Positions 37,435 through 44,343 of a stretch of 64,000 bases of DNA are shown one piece after another. Source of the stretch: Paenibacillus phocaeensis. Lineage in GTDB: Bacteria > Bacillota > Bacilli > Paenibacillales > Paenibacillaceae. The notes under the pieces are model-generated. The model ran no database searches. It was given only the letters and a program-made list of their open reading frames with translations, and was not told the origin of the DNA. A program made the position numbers and the translations under genes. The stretch covers positions 62,001-126,000 of the forward strand of contig NZ_FCOQ01000034.1 of assembly GCF_900021165.1 (NCBI RefSeq), read 5' to 3'. The first letter of the stretch is position 1. Each line of letters begins with the position of its first letter.

Positions 37435-38010
37435 TCATCTTCTTATCAATCTTCTACGTTGCTCTTCTAACATTTTACGCATGGTTTGCTCTACTACACG
37501 ATCTTTTTCATCTACTAAGAAATACATCCAAAGTTCTTCTATTGTATCTGCATCCAACATGGGTAACAATTTATTCCACCAAAGTAAAACACTCATGTCA
37601 TCAGACCAATCCGGTTCAGGTAACATTTTGCGTTTTAATACTACATCTCTTAAATGTTGGAAGTAATATCGTTTTAAATATCGGTCTGACAGCGTAAGTT
37701 TTTTACCGGATTGCTCTTTATATTTCAGGATACTGAGTTGTAATTCATCCTTTTTGGCTTCAATACTCTGCTCCATCTGTTCCAGCATAGCGTACTCTTC
37801 AAGTAATCTTTTCATTTCATTATCATGTAAAGGCTCGTTCAGACTCTTTTCTTCCTTACTCATCAATTGAGCACGTAATTGAGCATTGATAAGTCTGGCT
37901 TCAGCATTCATCCGTTGTATTTTAAGCTTTTCGTGCTGTAAGTACAGGTTTTCTGCATTATCTTTTAAATCGTTTAACCCATCAAATATTGACGTTTCTA
38001 AAATACTCAT
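37435..38010 (-). CDS. hypothetical coiled-coil protein
   Basis: The 191-residue protein is mainly long helices rich in Leu, Glu, Lys and Gln (LYLQHEKLKIQRMNAEARL, then MEQSIEAKKDELQLSILKYK) with a C-terminal aromatic segment (WSDDMSVLLWWNKLLP). It may self-associate; no family is recognised. It is a single-gene unit between a terminator and the second copy of the structured leader that also precedes radC, so the two genes may share a control signal. Confidence 0.6.
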   Translation of the reverse strand: MSILETSIFDGLNDLKDNAENLYLQHEKLKIQRMNAEARLINAQLRAQLMSKEEKSLNEPLHDNEMKRLLEEYAMLEQMEQSIEAKKDELQLSILKYKEQSGKKLTLSDRYLKRYYFQHLRDVVLKRKMLPEPDWSDDMSVLLWWNKLLPMLDADTIEELWMYFLVDEKDRVVEQTMRKMLEEQRRRLIRR

Positions 38011-38014
38011 TTTT

Positions 38015-38098
38015 TTCTCCTCTCCGTTAATCCTGCCGCCAATGGCGGTGTAGGATTAACACCGCCATTTTACGCCAGGCGAAGGGCGAAATTTATTT
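38015..38098 (-). ncRNA. structured 5' leader, copy B
   Basis: This sequence parallels the radC leader: TTTCGCC, then TCGCCTGGCG, then the hairpin ATGGCGGTGT with ACACCGCCAT, then GGCGGC and a GAGAGGAG ribosome site before the ATG. The outermost pairs differ from copy A on both arms (T-A here, C-G there), which supports a conserved RNA stem. Confidence 0.5.
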
Positions 38099-38109
38099 TT
38101 GTAAAAATA

Positions 38110-38150
38110 GAAAAAGCCAATGATTACAGAGGTTTCCTGTACATCGACTT
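38110..38150 (-). terminator. hairpin terminator after the 56-residue gene
   Basis: A G-U-rich stem with an inner ACAG/CTGT pair is followed on the minus strand by GCTTTTTCTATTTTT. It separates the small gene at 38189-38359 from the leader copy B. Confidence 0.5.
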
Positions 38151-38188
38151 TCAAAAAACAAAATATCAGATATTTATAAGTTTTCGAC

Positions 38189-38359
38189 TTACGAACGAGC
38201 CTTTGCCGAACGTTCAACCTTCATTTTAGCGATGGCTTCACTGATGGTTCTGTCACGTTCTAGATTGTCACCAGGAACCGACGAGACAACATAGTGTCCA
38301 TCAGTTAAACGGCGAGCTGCTTCATCAATACTCTCCTCTGGATACTTCATTCTTTCCAT
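38189..38359 (-). CDS. small 56-residue protein downstream of the GNAT-like gene
   Basis: The open frame (MERMKYPEESIDEAARRLTD, then GHYVVSSVPGDNLERD and a basic KMKVERSAKARS tail) starts 13 nt after the preceding stop, with GAGGTG 6 nt before the ATG. It is short, charged and without membrane segments. Cotranscribed with an acetyltransferase-like gene, it could be an antitoxin-like partner, but no family is recognised. Confidence 0.5.
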   Translation of the reverse strand: MERMKYPEESIDEAARRLTDGHYVVSSVPGDNLERDRTISEAIAKMKVERSAKARS

Positions 38360-38371
38360 GATCATCACCTC

Positions 38372-38884
38372 TTATCTTAAGTATAACATAACCAGTTTTC
38401 TGGCGTTATCTTCATTAATAATCATTCGACCACTGCCTATAGGCGTTGCCAGCATATTTCGAGCATAATAGGCAATCAAATGTGTCTTAGCATCAAATGC
38501 TACAAACCCCTCTAAGCCAAGATCAATGCTACGTTGACATGCAAAGGCAACTAAAGTCTCTCCTACAAAATCGAATATCTTGTCAAAGCGATTATGAGGT
38601 GCGCTTTCGATCAAATGAATATACACATGATCTACTCTTCGTTCCAACGCAATGACTCCTTGTATGTCATTATTCCCTCGAATTACTAATTTGTATAATT
38701 CTACGTTCTGGTAACTAAAATAAATACTCCAATTAAATGCCTGATCCCAGCTTTTCATACCTCGTTTTACATCTACAGGTTGCAAGGGAAGAAAGTCAAC
38801 CGGATACAGTTCTCCACTTTTGACGTGCAACAGCAAATGAATTACCTCCTCAGATAACTCATCAAACAAATACGAATGGCGCAC
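38372..38884 (-). CDS. GNAT-like acetyltransferase (start uncertain)
   Basis: About 170 residues with the look of a GNAT fold: IQGVIALERRVDHVYIHLIE (strands 4-5), GETLVAFACQRSIDLGLEGF (acetyl-CoA-binding helix region) and a final LIAYYARNMLATPIG. The open frame continues upstream through the terminator and body of structured RNA copy 2, which is not real coding. A GTG at 38884 or TTG at 38869 near AAAGGAG is the likely start. The GTG is very close to that ribosome site. The substrate is unknown. Confidence 0.6.
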   Translation of the reverse strand: MRHSYLFDELSEEVIHLLLHVKSGELYPVDFLPLQPVDVKRGMKSWDQAFNWSIYFSYQNVELYKLVIRGNNDIQGVIALERRVDHVYIHLIESAPHNRFDKIFDFVGETLVAFACQRSIDLGLEGFVAFDAKTHLIAYYARNMLATPIGSGRMIINEDNARKLVMLYLR

Positions 38885-38902
38885 ACTCCTTTCATTAAAT
38901 AT

Positions 38903-38947
38903 AAAAAGCCGATCTCTACACGGAAGATCCATGCAAAAATCGGCTTT
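38903..38947 (-). terminator. terminator of structured RNA copy 2
   Basis: The same AAAGCCGAT/ATCGGCTTT stem as in copy 1 (38905-38913 with 38939-38947) is followed by a T run. The inner hairpin differs from copy 1 by paired changes. Confidence 0.85.
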
Positions 38948-39186
38948 ATAAACTAAAATCAGAATTTCCATAGGTGCATATAAAAGCACAGATAAATCTT
39001 TTATCAGAGCCTTTCGGTACCCTTCTTCCCTTGTTCTAAGCAAATGTAGATTTCGGGAAATAATATACTGTCCTACTTTTTCCTCGGCTTGAAAGCCTGT
39101 AGGTGAGGCATTACACTTATTTGTCCCTAAGGGACTAAACTCTTGTCTCCAGCAAAATCGGGAGTATAGAGGTAAAAAATAATTAC
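38903..39186 (-). ncRNA. structured RNA of unknown class, copy 2
   Basis: This is the diverged second copy of the RNA at 27425-27703. Conserved elements include CTCT/AGAG with CTCC/GGAG; hairpin GTCCCTTAGGGAC replacing GCCTGTATAGGC; CCTC/GAGG around GGCTTTCAAGCC, with CCTAC pairing to GTAGG; TTCCC/GGGAA; the GNRA-capped GTACCGAAAGGCTC; and the identical terminator stem. Copies agree in structure more than in sequence, and single-stranded joints such as AGAACAAGGG and TCTGATAAA are identical. It lies between the prepilin peptidase and GNAT-like genes. Confidence 0.7.
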
Positions 39187-39192
39187 AAGTGT

Positions 39193-39221
39193 ATTATAGC
39201 ATTAGAAACTTGAAAGTGCAA
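39193..39221 (-). promoter_or_regulatory. promoter of structured RNA copy 2
   Basis: TTGCAC (39221-39216) and TATAAT (39198-39193) are 17 nt apart on the minus strand, with an extended TGC before the -10 box, as at copy 1. Confidence 0.75.
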
Positions 39222-39263
39222 TCATATGTTCCCATAATAGAATGCTTTCTTTTTTTTACTAAC

Positions 39264-39689
39264 TCATATTCCTCCAATTATAAATAGAAAATATGCCATT
39301 AAATAGAACGGTGCTAATGGAAGTTTTTCCATTTCACCAGCCCATTTGAAAATTATAGCAAATAGACAAGCAAACGTGAGCATAATCATTAGAAACAACA
39401 TTGCTTGCTGCCAGCCAAGAGCCATACCTACGGCTGCCATTAGCTTAATATCTCCACCGCCGAATGAATCAGTTTTTAAGACAGCAAATATATAAAGCAA
39501 GCCTGCTCCAATTAAAACACCTAGCAAGTAATAATAAAAAGGTTGTTCATTATGGAATAGCCGAAATATAAGGAAATATCCAATCCCTATACCACTCAAC
39601 CAATCAGGTATGATTCTATATCGCAAATCTGTATACGTAGCTATTCCTAGAATAATTAATAGCAGAATCGACTCCAGTAAATTGTTCAT
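39264..39689 (-). CDS. A24 family prepilin peptidase (TadV/CpaA-like)
   Basis: This 141-residue membrane aspartyl protease cleaves class III pilin leaders. The two catalytic aspartates are seen in TYTDLRYRIIPDWLS (about residue 21) and GGGDIKLMAAVG (about residue 79). About four hydrophobic segments surround them. The short form without an N-methylation domain is typical of Tad systems. It sits about 16 kb from the Tad gene block but in the same orientation and presumably serves the pilin at 56776-57024. Confidence 0.85.
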   Translation of the reverse strand: MNNLLESILLLIILGIATYTDLRYRIIPDWLSGIGIGYFLIFRLFHNEQPFYYYLLGVLIGAGLLYIFAVLKTDSFGGGDIKLMAAVGMALGWQQAMLFLMIMLTFACLFAIIFKWAGEMEKLPLAPFYLMAYFLFIIGGI

Positions 39690-39715
39690 GCTCTTCCTCC
39701 TAACCCTCTACTAAT

Positions 39716-39743
39716 AGAAAAAGCAGCCTCCGAAGAGACTGCT
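39716..39743 (-). terminator. terminator of a minus-strand transcript antisense to the small toxin
   Basis: The hairpin AGCAG-CTC/GAG-CTGCT is followed on the minus strand by TTTTTCTA. It would stop either read-through from 40096 or an antisense RNA overlapping the small peptide gene's leader. Confidence 0.65.
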
Positions 39744-39826
39744 GATGTTTGTTCATGCTATAATTGAAGATGCAACAGAAAGGCTATATGGGCGGTCGGC
39801 TAACCTCTCGGAAGGGAGGTGATGCC

Positions 39827-39937
39827 ATGGAAGTTAAAGACGCTTTAACAATTATGATCGGTTTCAGTTCGCTAATTATCGCGCTACTGACGCTGGTAGT
39901 TACAATTGTTTTAGCGATCCTTAACCAAAAGAAATAG
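39827..39937 (+). CDS. small hydrophobic peptide, holin-like type I toxin candidate
   Basis: The 36-residue peptide starts MEVKDALTIMIGFSS, has one membrane segment (LIIALLTLVVTIVLAIL) and ends NQKK. This matches the pattern of putative holin-like or TxpA/BsrG-type toxins of Bacillota. It is the only plus-strand gene in a long minus-strand stretch. An extended -10 TGCTATAAT lies at 39756-39764 and GGAAGGGAGGTG 5 nt before the ATG. Terminators on both strands frame it, as expected for an overlapping sense/antisense RNA pair. Confidence 0.65.
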   Translation: MEVKDALTIMIGFSSLIIALLTLVVTIVLAILNQKK

Positions 39938-39978
39938 ACCGCCCCTCCTGAGAAAAGGTTTCGGTCTTATTTCTTAAT
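39936..39978 (+). terminator. terminator after the small hydrophobic peptide gene
   Basis: AGACCG (39936-39941) pairs with CGGTCT (39962-39967), followed by TATTTCTTA. A second hairpin with a T-rich tail lies at 40029-40062 (GGGG-CGG with CCG-CCCC). Confidence 0.55.
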
Positions 39979-40095
39979 AAGCATTATCTTTTCTTAATGC
40001 CGAACCGCCCTTAAAAGCGGCTGTTGCAGGGGACGGTTACCGCCGCCCCTTTCTTATTTTTATTATAAATCTGAAATTACATACATGCAATGCCC

Positions 40096-42495
40096 TTATT
40101 TGTACCACTCCGATGTATCTCGCTTCGTCTGCCAATCATCATACATGCTACCGTAAATGGTTATTTTCTTGATGATGCAAGAGGATAAGTCATTCTGTCC
40201 AGCGTGCATGGCTACAATTTTAAACGTATACTCTCCATCCGGGGCTTTGACATCCGTATAGAATTTTCGTTCATAGATGTCAAGAAACTTCGATTTGAAA
40301 TGTTCTTCTGGAAGCTCCCATGTTGCTGTTTTATCATTTCCACTTGTCTTAACTAGACCAATGCTGGTCACATAATCACCGTTGGTGTCCCAAATATAGA
40401 CCCTAACCTCAGTAGGCCCTTTTAGCTCACCCCCAATGGGTTTAGCCGTCCCTTCTAAGCCTTTAGGGACTTTGGTTTCCCAATCTGTGGTGTATTTTGT
40501 CGTTGCTTTGATCTCTACACCATAACCGGCACGCGTAACCTCATTTGGATTCAAGCCATTTTCCTCAGCCCAAGGAATGATTTCCCACGAACCTCGGCTT
40601 TCACGATCTGATTCCTTCTCTTCTTCCGGCTTCCAAGGCGGGGCTGTAGGAATTCCCTGCTTTGTATTCAGTTCAGCCGAAACGGTAAGCTTTTCATTAT
40701 AGGTTACTTTTCGATTCTCCCAAATCGGGTCGCTGTAATCCGTGTAGCTTTCCGTAGAAGTATGTCGTTTACCTTCTGAGTCCGTCCAAGACACCGTTCT
40801 GGTCTTGGTTGGATAGCCTGTAATCAATGGATATGTCACATCCCACGTTGCCTCCGGCTTCGTGGTATCACAATAAGCATCGCCGCCATTCTTGGTTACA
40901 GAGCAACCAGTAACGGCTACGTTATTAGAACGATCTTTATCTTGTTTTTCCTTCTCGGGGTCTACATGAACGCTTAAGGTATGGATACCCGTATTTCCTG
41001 TCCACTTGAAGCCGCCTACAGTAATCGGCGTATTAGCAGGCATGTTCTTTCTGGTTTCATAGATGGTCTTCTTGCCATCTTCCATGAAGCGTATCAGGAC
41101 ATTGGAAACATCCGTAGTCCCTACATTCTTCACCTTTGCTGTCACGGTAGACGATTGACCTACAGTCAGCGCCGATGGGCTGGCGGTAATGGATTGGGCG
41201 ATCAGATCGTTCGCCGCCCCCTTGCGCTCGATCGTCCAGCCACCTTTGATCTCGTTATTATGGTACGCCTCATTCGGTGATTCCAGCGCTCTGTCTGGAT
41301 GATTTGGGTTGTTTATCGTGACATCAGCTTTGATGTAATATGTGCCTGGATCATCGCTGATCTCGATCTTGCCAAGCATATAACTGTACTCTTTCCCTAC
41401 AGTGAATTGCTCTGGCAAATCCTTGTACATGGACGAGAGGTTAAAGTTGGTAGAAACCGCACCGCCGATAGTAACCTTGGCTGTCATTGGCATTCCACGT
41501 TCACTTGCATAGTCACCGGAGATAATGTCTTCATCGCCGTCATAACGGAACTTGACCCAAAGCTGACCACCTTCAGTTAGCGTGAGCTTGGTCGGAACAT
41601 AGTCCATATTGATATCATCTGCCAGTGTCACACTCTCTATCTGAGTACGTCCGTAGCCATCGTCCACGATAATGTCTACCTCATTTCCAAGTACACGTGA
41701 CAGCTCTTTACTGGCGATCTTAACGGTATTGCTGTACTCTGTATCGGTTGTGGTGATTGATGTAAGCTTCACACGCTTAGTCATGTCAGGGAATGCACCT
41801 TTGGGCAACGCATATACATCAACTTGGCGCAGACTGTTATTAACCCCAGCAGTTGTGAAGCTTACTGTTAGTTCCTCGCCTTTCGTGACTTTCAAGATAG
41901 GCCAAGCAGTAACATTGAAATAGGCATGGCCTTTGCCATCAACCTTTTGGGTGCGGTCAAACTGGACACCCATTCGGCTGACGATACCAGAGGTGCGCAG
42001 AAACCTGTAATTCCATTCCAAAACATAGTAGTAATCATGATCAGAATCATAATCCGTTCCGCGTACAGTAAAAGTATCTCGAAAGTACTGTTGTTGCTTC
42101 TTAGATACATTCATGTTACCTGACCATACAGCATCGAATAGTTCACCTACAGCAGCCTTACTTTTGTATGTTAGGCCAAAGCCGTTTTTATCCGAGAACT
42201 CAGGATCTCCCGGTTTTTCTTTTACCGCGAATACATCGTAGTTATCTATAGTTTTCTTTTGACCGTTTGCAAAATTAAAAACAGCTTGCCATTGATAAAG
42301 TTTCCAGAGGTTATCTTTTGCATCTCTACCCAATGCCGGAACAAACCCCACAAAACTATCTCCGGTTTTACCGTATTCCCATAATCCAAAGGCGTCATTT
42401 ACATGCTTTTGTAACATTGGGATTCCAGCAGCGTAGACTATTGTTGATATCAGCATACTTATTAGTAGTATTACAATGCTTACTTTTTTCTTCAT
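40096..42495 (-). CDS. secreted protein with CARDB-like domain
   Basis: The 799-residue protein has a signal peptide (KKKVSIVILLISMLISTIVY, cleavage likely after YAA), a long beta-rich region, and a CARDB-like adhesion domain around ITASPSALTVGQSSTVTAKV followed by SNVLIRFMEDGKK (about 440-540). The C-terminal part is rich in Thr, Trp and Lys, without an anchor motif or SLH repeats. It is presumably released or held by other surface proteins. It lies with other secreted-protein genes of the element and may act in cell contact. Confidence 0.7.
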   Translation of the reverse strand: MKKKVSIVILLISMLISTIVYAAGIPMLQKHVNDAFGLWEYGKTGDSFVGFVPALGRDAKDNLWKLYQWQAVFNFANGQKKTIDNYDVFAVKEKPGDPEFSDKNGFGLTYKSKAAVGELFDAVWSGNMNVSKKQQQYFRDTFTVRGTDYDSDHDYYYVLEWNYRFLRTSGIVSRMGVQFDRTQKVDGKGHAYFNVTAWPILKVTKGEELTVSFTTAGVNNSLRQVDVYALPKGAFPDMTKRVKLTSITTTDTEYSNTVKIASKELSRVLGNEVDIIVDDGYGRTQIESVTLADDINMDYVPTKLTLTEGGQLWVKFRYDGDEDIISGDYASERGMPMTAKVTIGGAVSTNFNLSSMYKDLPEQFTVGKEYSYMLGKIEISDDPGTYYIKADVTINNPNHPDRALESPNEAYHNNEIKGGWTIERKGAANDLIAQSITASPSALTVGQSSTVTAKVKNVGTTDVSNVLIRFMEDGKKTIYETRKNMPANTPITVGGFKWTGNTGIHTLSVHVDPEKEKQDKDRSNNVAVTGCSVTKNGGDAYCDTTKPEATWDVTYPLITGYPTKTRTVSWTDSEGKRHTSTESYTDYSDPIWENRKVTYNEKLTVSAELNTKQGIPTAPPWKPEEEKESDRESRGSWEIIPWAEENGLNPNEVTRAGYGVEIKATTKYTTDWETKVPKGLEGTAKPIGGELKGPTEVRVYIWDTNGDYVTSIGLVKTSGNDKTATWELPEEHFKSKFLDIYERKFYTDVKAPDGEYTFKIVAMHAGQNDLSSCIIKKITIYGSMYDDWQTKRDTSEWYK

Positions 42496-42523
42496 TCACA
42501 TTCTCCTCTACCAAAAACTGAAA

Positions 42524-42557
42524 AGAAAAAGAGCCTACGACTTTTAATCGCAGACTC
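42524..42557 (-). terminator. rho-independent terminator after the stalk-domain gene
   Basis: GAGTCTGCGA pairs with TCGTAGGCTC around a 7-nt loop, followed on the minus strand by TTTTTCTTTTC. It separates the two secreted-protein genes. Confidence 0.75.
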
Positions 42558-42581
42558 AAAATGTAAATTGAATCGTTTAGC

Positions 42582-43463
42582 TTATTCTAATTTCTGTGCA
42601 AGCTTCTGTACTTCGGTCAATGGCGCCGCAGAACCATCACCAGTATTTACTACAATGGCATCGTTGACATTACTGAACAATGCCTCCAAATCTTCGTTTC
42701 CACTACTATCTAAACTTATCATATATCCTTCTTTTTCATCTCTGCCCGGATATATTTTTGTAAGCATGATGTATCCCTTCCCTTTTCCAATATCAAAGGA
42801 ATACGTTTTCCCAGGAACAAATTTAGTATTCCCCGCATATCCTTGCGCTCCTTGTGGAAGGGTAAAAGTCAGCTTTCCATTCTCGACCTTCATATTATCA
42901 ATAAACAACTCTTTTGCTAGCTCTGTATATCCAGCCTTCCACTTAAAGTCCGTGCTGTACATGTTATCATCACTCGGAACCGGATCTGGATCGGTCACTT
43001 CTTTTCCTGTACTAATGCTAACCAACTTATTGCTTTGATTCCAATTAACTGTGGCGCCAAGTGCTTCACTGACAAAGCGAAGCGGTACAAACACCCGGGA
43101 ACCTTGAAGCCGGGCTGGTACATCCAATTTAACGATTGTGTCTCCAACCAATACGATATCGGAATTAACCGGCATGCGAATCATCTTTCCGTTGAGTTCA
43201 ACGTAAACCACTCGCTCTACCCGACTACCTGTTGTCTCCTTTTTATAGTCAACTTTTGCACCTAATGCCTCAGATACAAAACGGATTGGGATCAACACTC
43301 TATTGTTTTCAAAATAAGGCTTTTCGTCCGGAAACTTTACTGTCTTCCCGTCAACCTGCACGGTTACATTTACTTTAGCTGCTGATACAGAGGATACAGC
43401 AAAACTAAATACCATAAGTACACTCATCAATATTAAATATACTCTCTTTTTCAAAATCATCAT
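42582..43463 (-). CDS. secreted protein with two copper-amine-oxidase-type stalk domains
   Basis: The 293-residue protein has a signal peptide (RVYLILMSVLMVFSFAVSSV, then SAA) and two stalk repeats, one around RVLIPIRFVSEALGAKVDY (about 50-70) and one around RVFVPLRFVSEALGATVNW (about 125-145). A unique C-terminal domain follows from about residue 170 (GTSTDFKWKAGYTEL-like). Stalk domains are common on Paenibacillaceae surface proteins and do not imply amine-oxidase activity. The remnant at 20899-21000 is a related domain. Confidence 0.8.
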   Translation of the reverse strand: MMILKKRVYLILMSVLMVFSFAVSSVSAAKVNVTVQVDGKTVKFPDEKPYFENNRVLIPIRFVSEALGAKVDYKKETTGSRVERVVYVELNGKMIRMPVNSDIVLVGDTIVKLDVPARLQGSRVFVPLRFVSEALGATVNWNQSNKLVSISTGKEVTDPDPVPSDDNMYSTDFKWKAGYTELAKELFIDNMKVENGKLTFTLPQGAQGYAGNTKFVPGKTYSFDIGKGKGYIMLTKIYPGRDEKEGYMISLDSSGNEDLEALFSNVNDAIVVNTGDGSAAPLTEVQKLAQKLE

Positions 43464-43611
43464 CTCCCTTTCACATTTAGGGGCATACGCATACCCTATT
43501 GATTTCTAAAAAACTCCGAATACACAACATAGATTCCATTATAATCCAAACGACAATATCACTCAATTACCTTCAATTAATTCTCCCTCCTCTATATTGA
43601 AGCCTCTATAA

Positions 43612-43648
43612 AATGCGAAAAGCTCCACCGGACCTAAGCCAGTGGAGC
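43612..43648 (-). terminator. terminator behind the solitary CRISPR-like repeat
   Basis: GCTCCACTGG pairs with CCGGTGGAGC (10 bp, one G-T pair) around a 7-nt loop, then TTTTCGCATTTT on the minus strand. The hairpin starts 33 nt after the repeat at 43682-43713, a spacer-like distance. Confidence 0.8.
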
Positions 43649-43681
43649 CTAAAGATTTGTCATTTGTAAATGTCGCCGCGT

Positions 43682-43713
43682 ATTTCAATCCACGCACTCA
43701 CAAGGAGTGCGAC
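43682..43713 (-). repeat. solitary type I-C-like CRISPR repeat, copy 1
   Basis: Read on the minus strand, the 32-nt unit begins GTCGCACTCC, has a GCACTC/GAGTGC stem and ends GCGTGGATTGAAAT, the hallmark of subtype I-C repeats. It is single: no second repeat lies within spacer distance and no cas genes are in the window. It begins 10 nt after the stop of the antitoxin-like gene at 43724 and is followed by 33 nt and a strong terminator, so it lies in that gene's 3' untranslated region. Confidence 0.75.
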
Positions 43714-43723
43714 GATTGCTTCT

Positions 43724-43957
43724 TTATGGTAAGTCAACCTGTAGCCCGAATTCACGCTTAGCTTCCTCCCCTGAAACAAACTCAGTCAAAGCTTTTAGTT
43801 GTCTCAGTTCTTCGTCGCTCAACGGTTCATTATCTGGTTCCAACCTGCTTATTTCATCCCAACCCATTTTATTCTCAGAACGGTCAATTAGGTATCGAAG
43901 GAAATCATATGCAGTGTTCTGATCTTGCTCATTCAGATGATCAATCAATTTGTACAA
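43724..43957 (-). CDS. small antitoxin-like protein
   Basis: The 77-residue acidic protein (KLIDHLNEQDQNTAYDFLRY, then PLSDEELRQLKALTEF) resembles short DUF2281/antitoxin-type proteins with a helix that pairs with a toxin or operator. No toxin gene is adjacent. A TTG start at 43957 or 43948 is close to AAAGGGAT. Its transcript would include the solitary CRISPR-like repeat and end at the terminator at 43612-43648. Confidence 0.55.
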   Translation of the reverse strand: MYKLIDHLNEQDQNTAYDFLRYLIDRSENKMGWDEISRLEPDNEPLSDEELRQLKALTEFVSGEEAKREFGLQVDLP

Positions 43958-44236
43958 ATCCCTTTACGAGCCACCGTAGTCCTATCATTTCATTACTTAA
44001 CATCTCGCTCATTGTATCATCATTTGGTCACTAAAAGAAAATACCCTCCAAAAATGAGGATATCTAAAATGTAAAATAATTCCATATTTTGATTTACAGC
44101 TTCGCTACTAGTTTAATTCTATTGTATACCTTGTGACGAGAAAATGCAAGATCGTTTGTTCGCATATTAGAACCGAGATGATTGTGAACATAATATCCGT
44201 GTATATGGTACATGCTGAAGTGAATAATATAAATTG

Positions 44237-44343
44237 GTGAATAACATCAGCGTGGCTAGATGACATGCCTTCCCCCTGTTGTAAATAGGTCGTTTTTACA
44301 ACGGGGAACGACCAGTTGGGGCAGGACCAACATGTTATTCACC
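44237..44343. repeat. 107-bp palindromic unit with inner hairpin
   Basis: A perfect 12-bp inverted repeat GGTGAATAACAT / ATGTTATTCACC (44237-44248 with 44332-44343) encloses a second inverted repeat, CCCC-GTTGTAAA with TTTACAAC-GGGG. The right arm overlaps the last codons and stop of the STAND gene. It could be a small mobile unit (MITE-like) or a strong transcript end. The rest of the gap 43958-44236 is AT-rich with no gene seen. Confidence 0.55.

Noticed and set aside
38885-39043. An upstream extension of the GNAT-like frame by 53 codons.
   Set aside because: The extension runs through the terminator and conserved body of structured RNA copy 2, whose other copy is non-coding.
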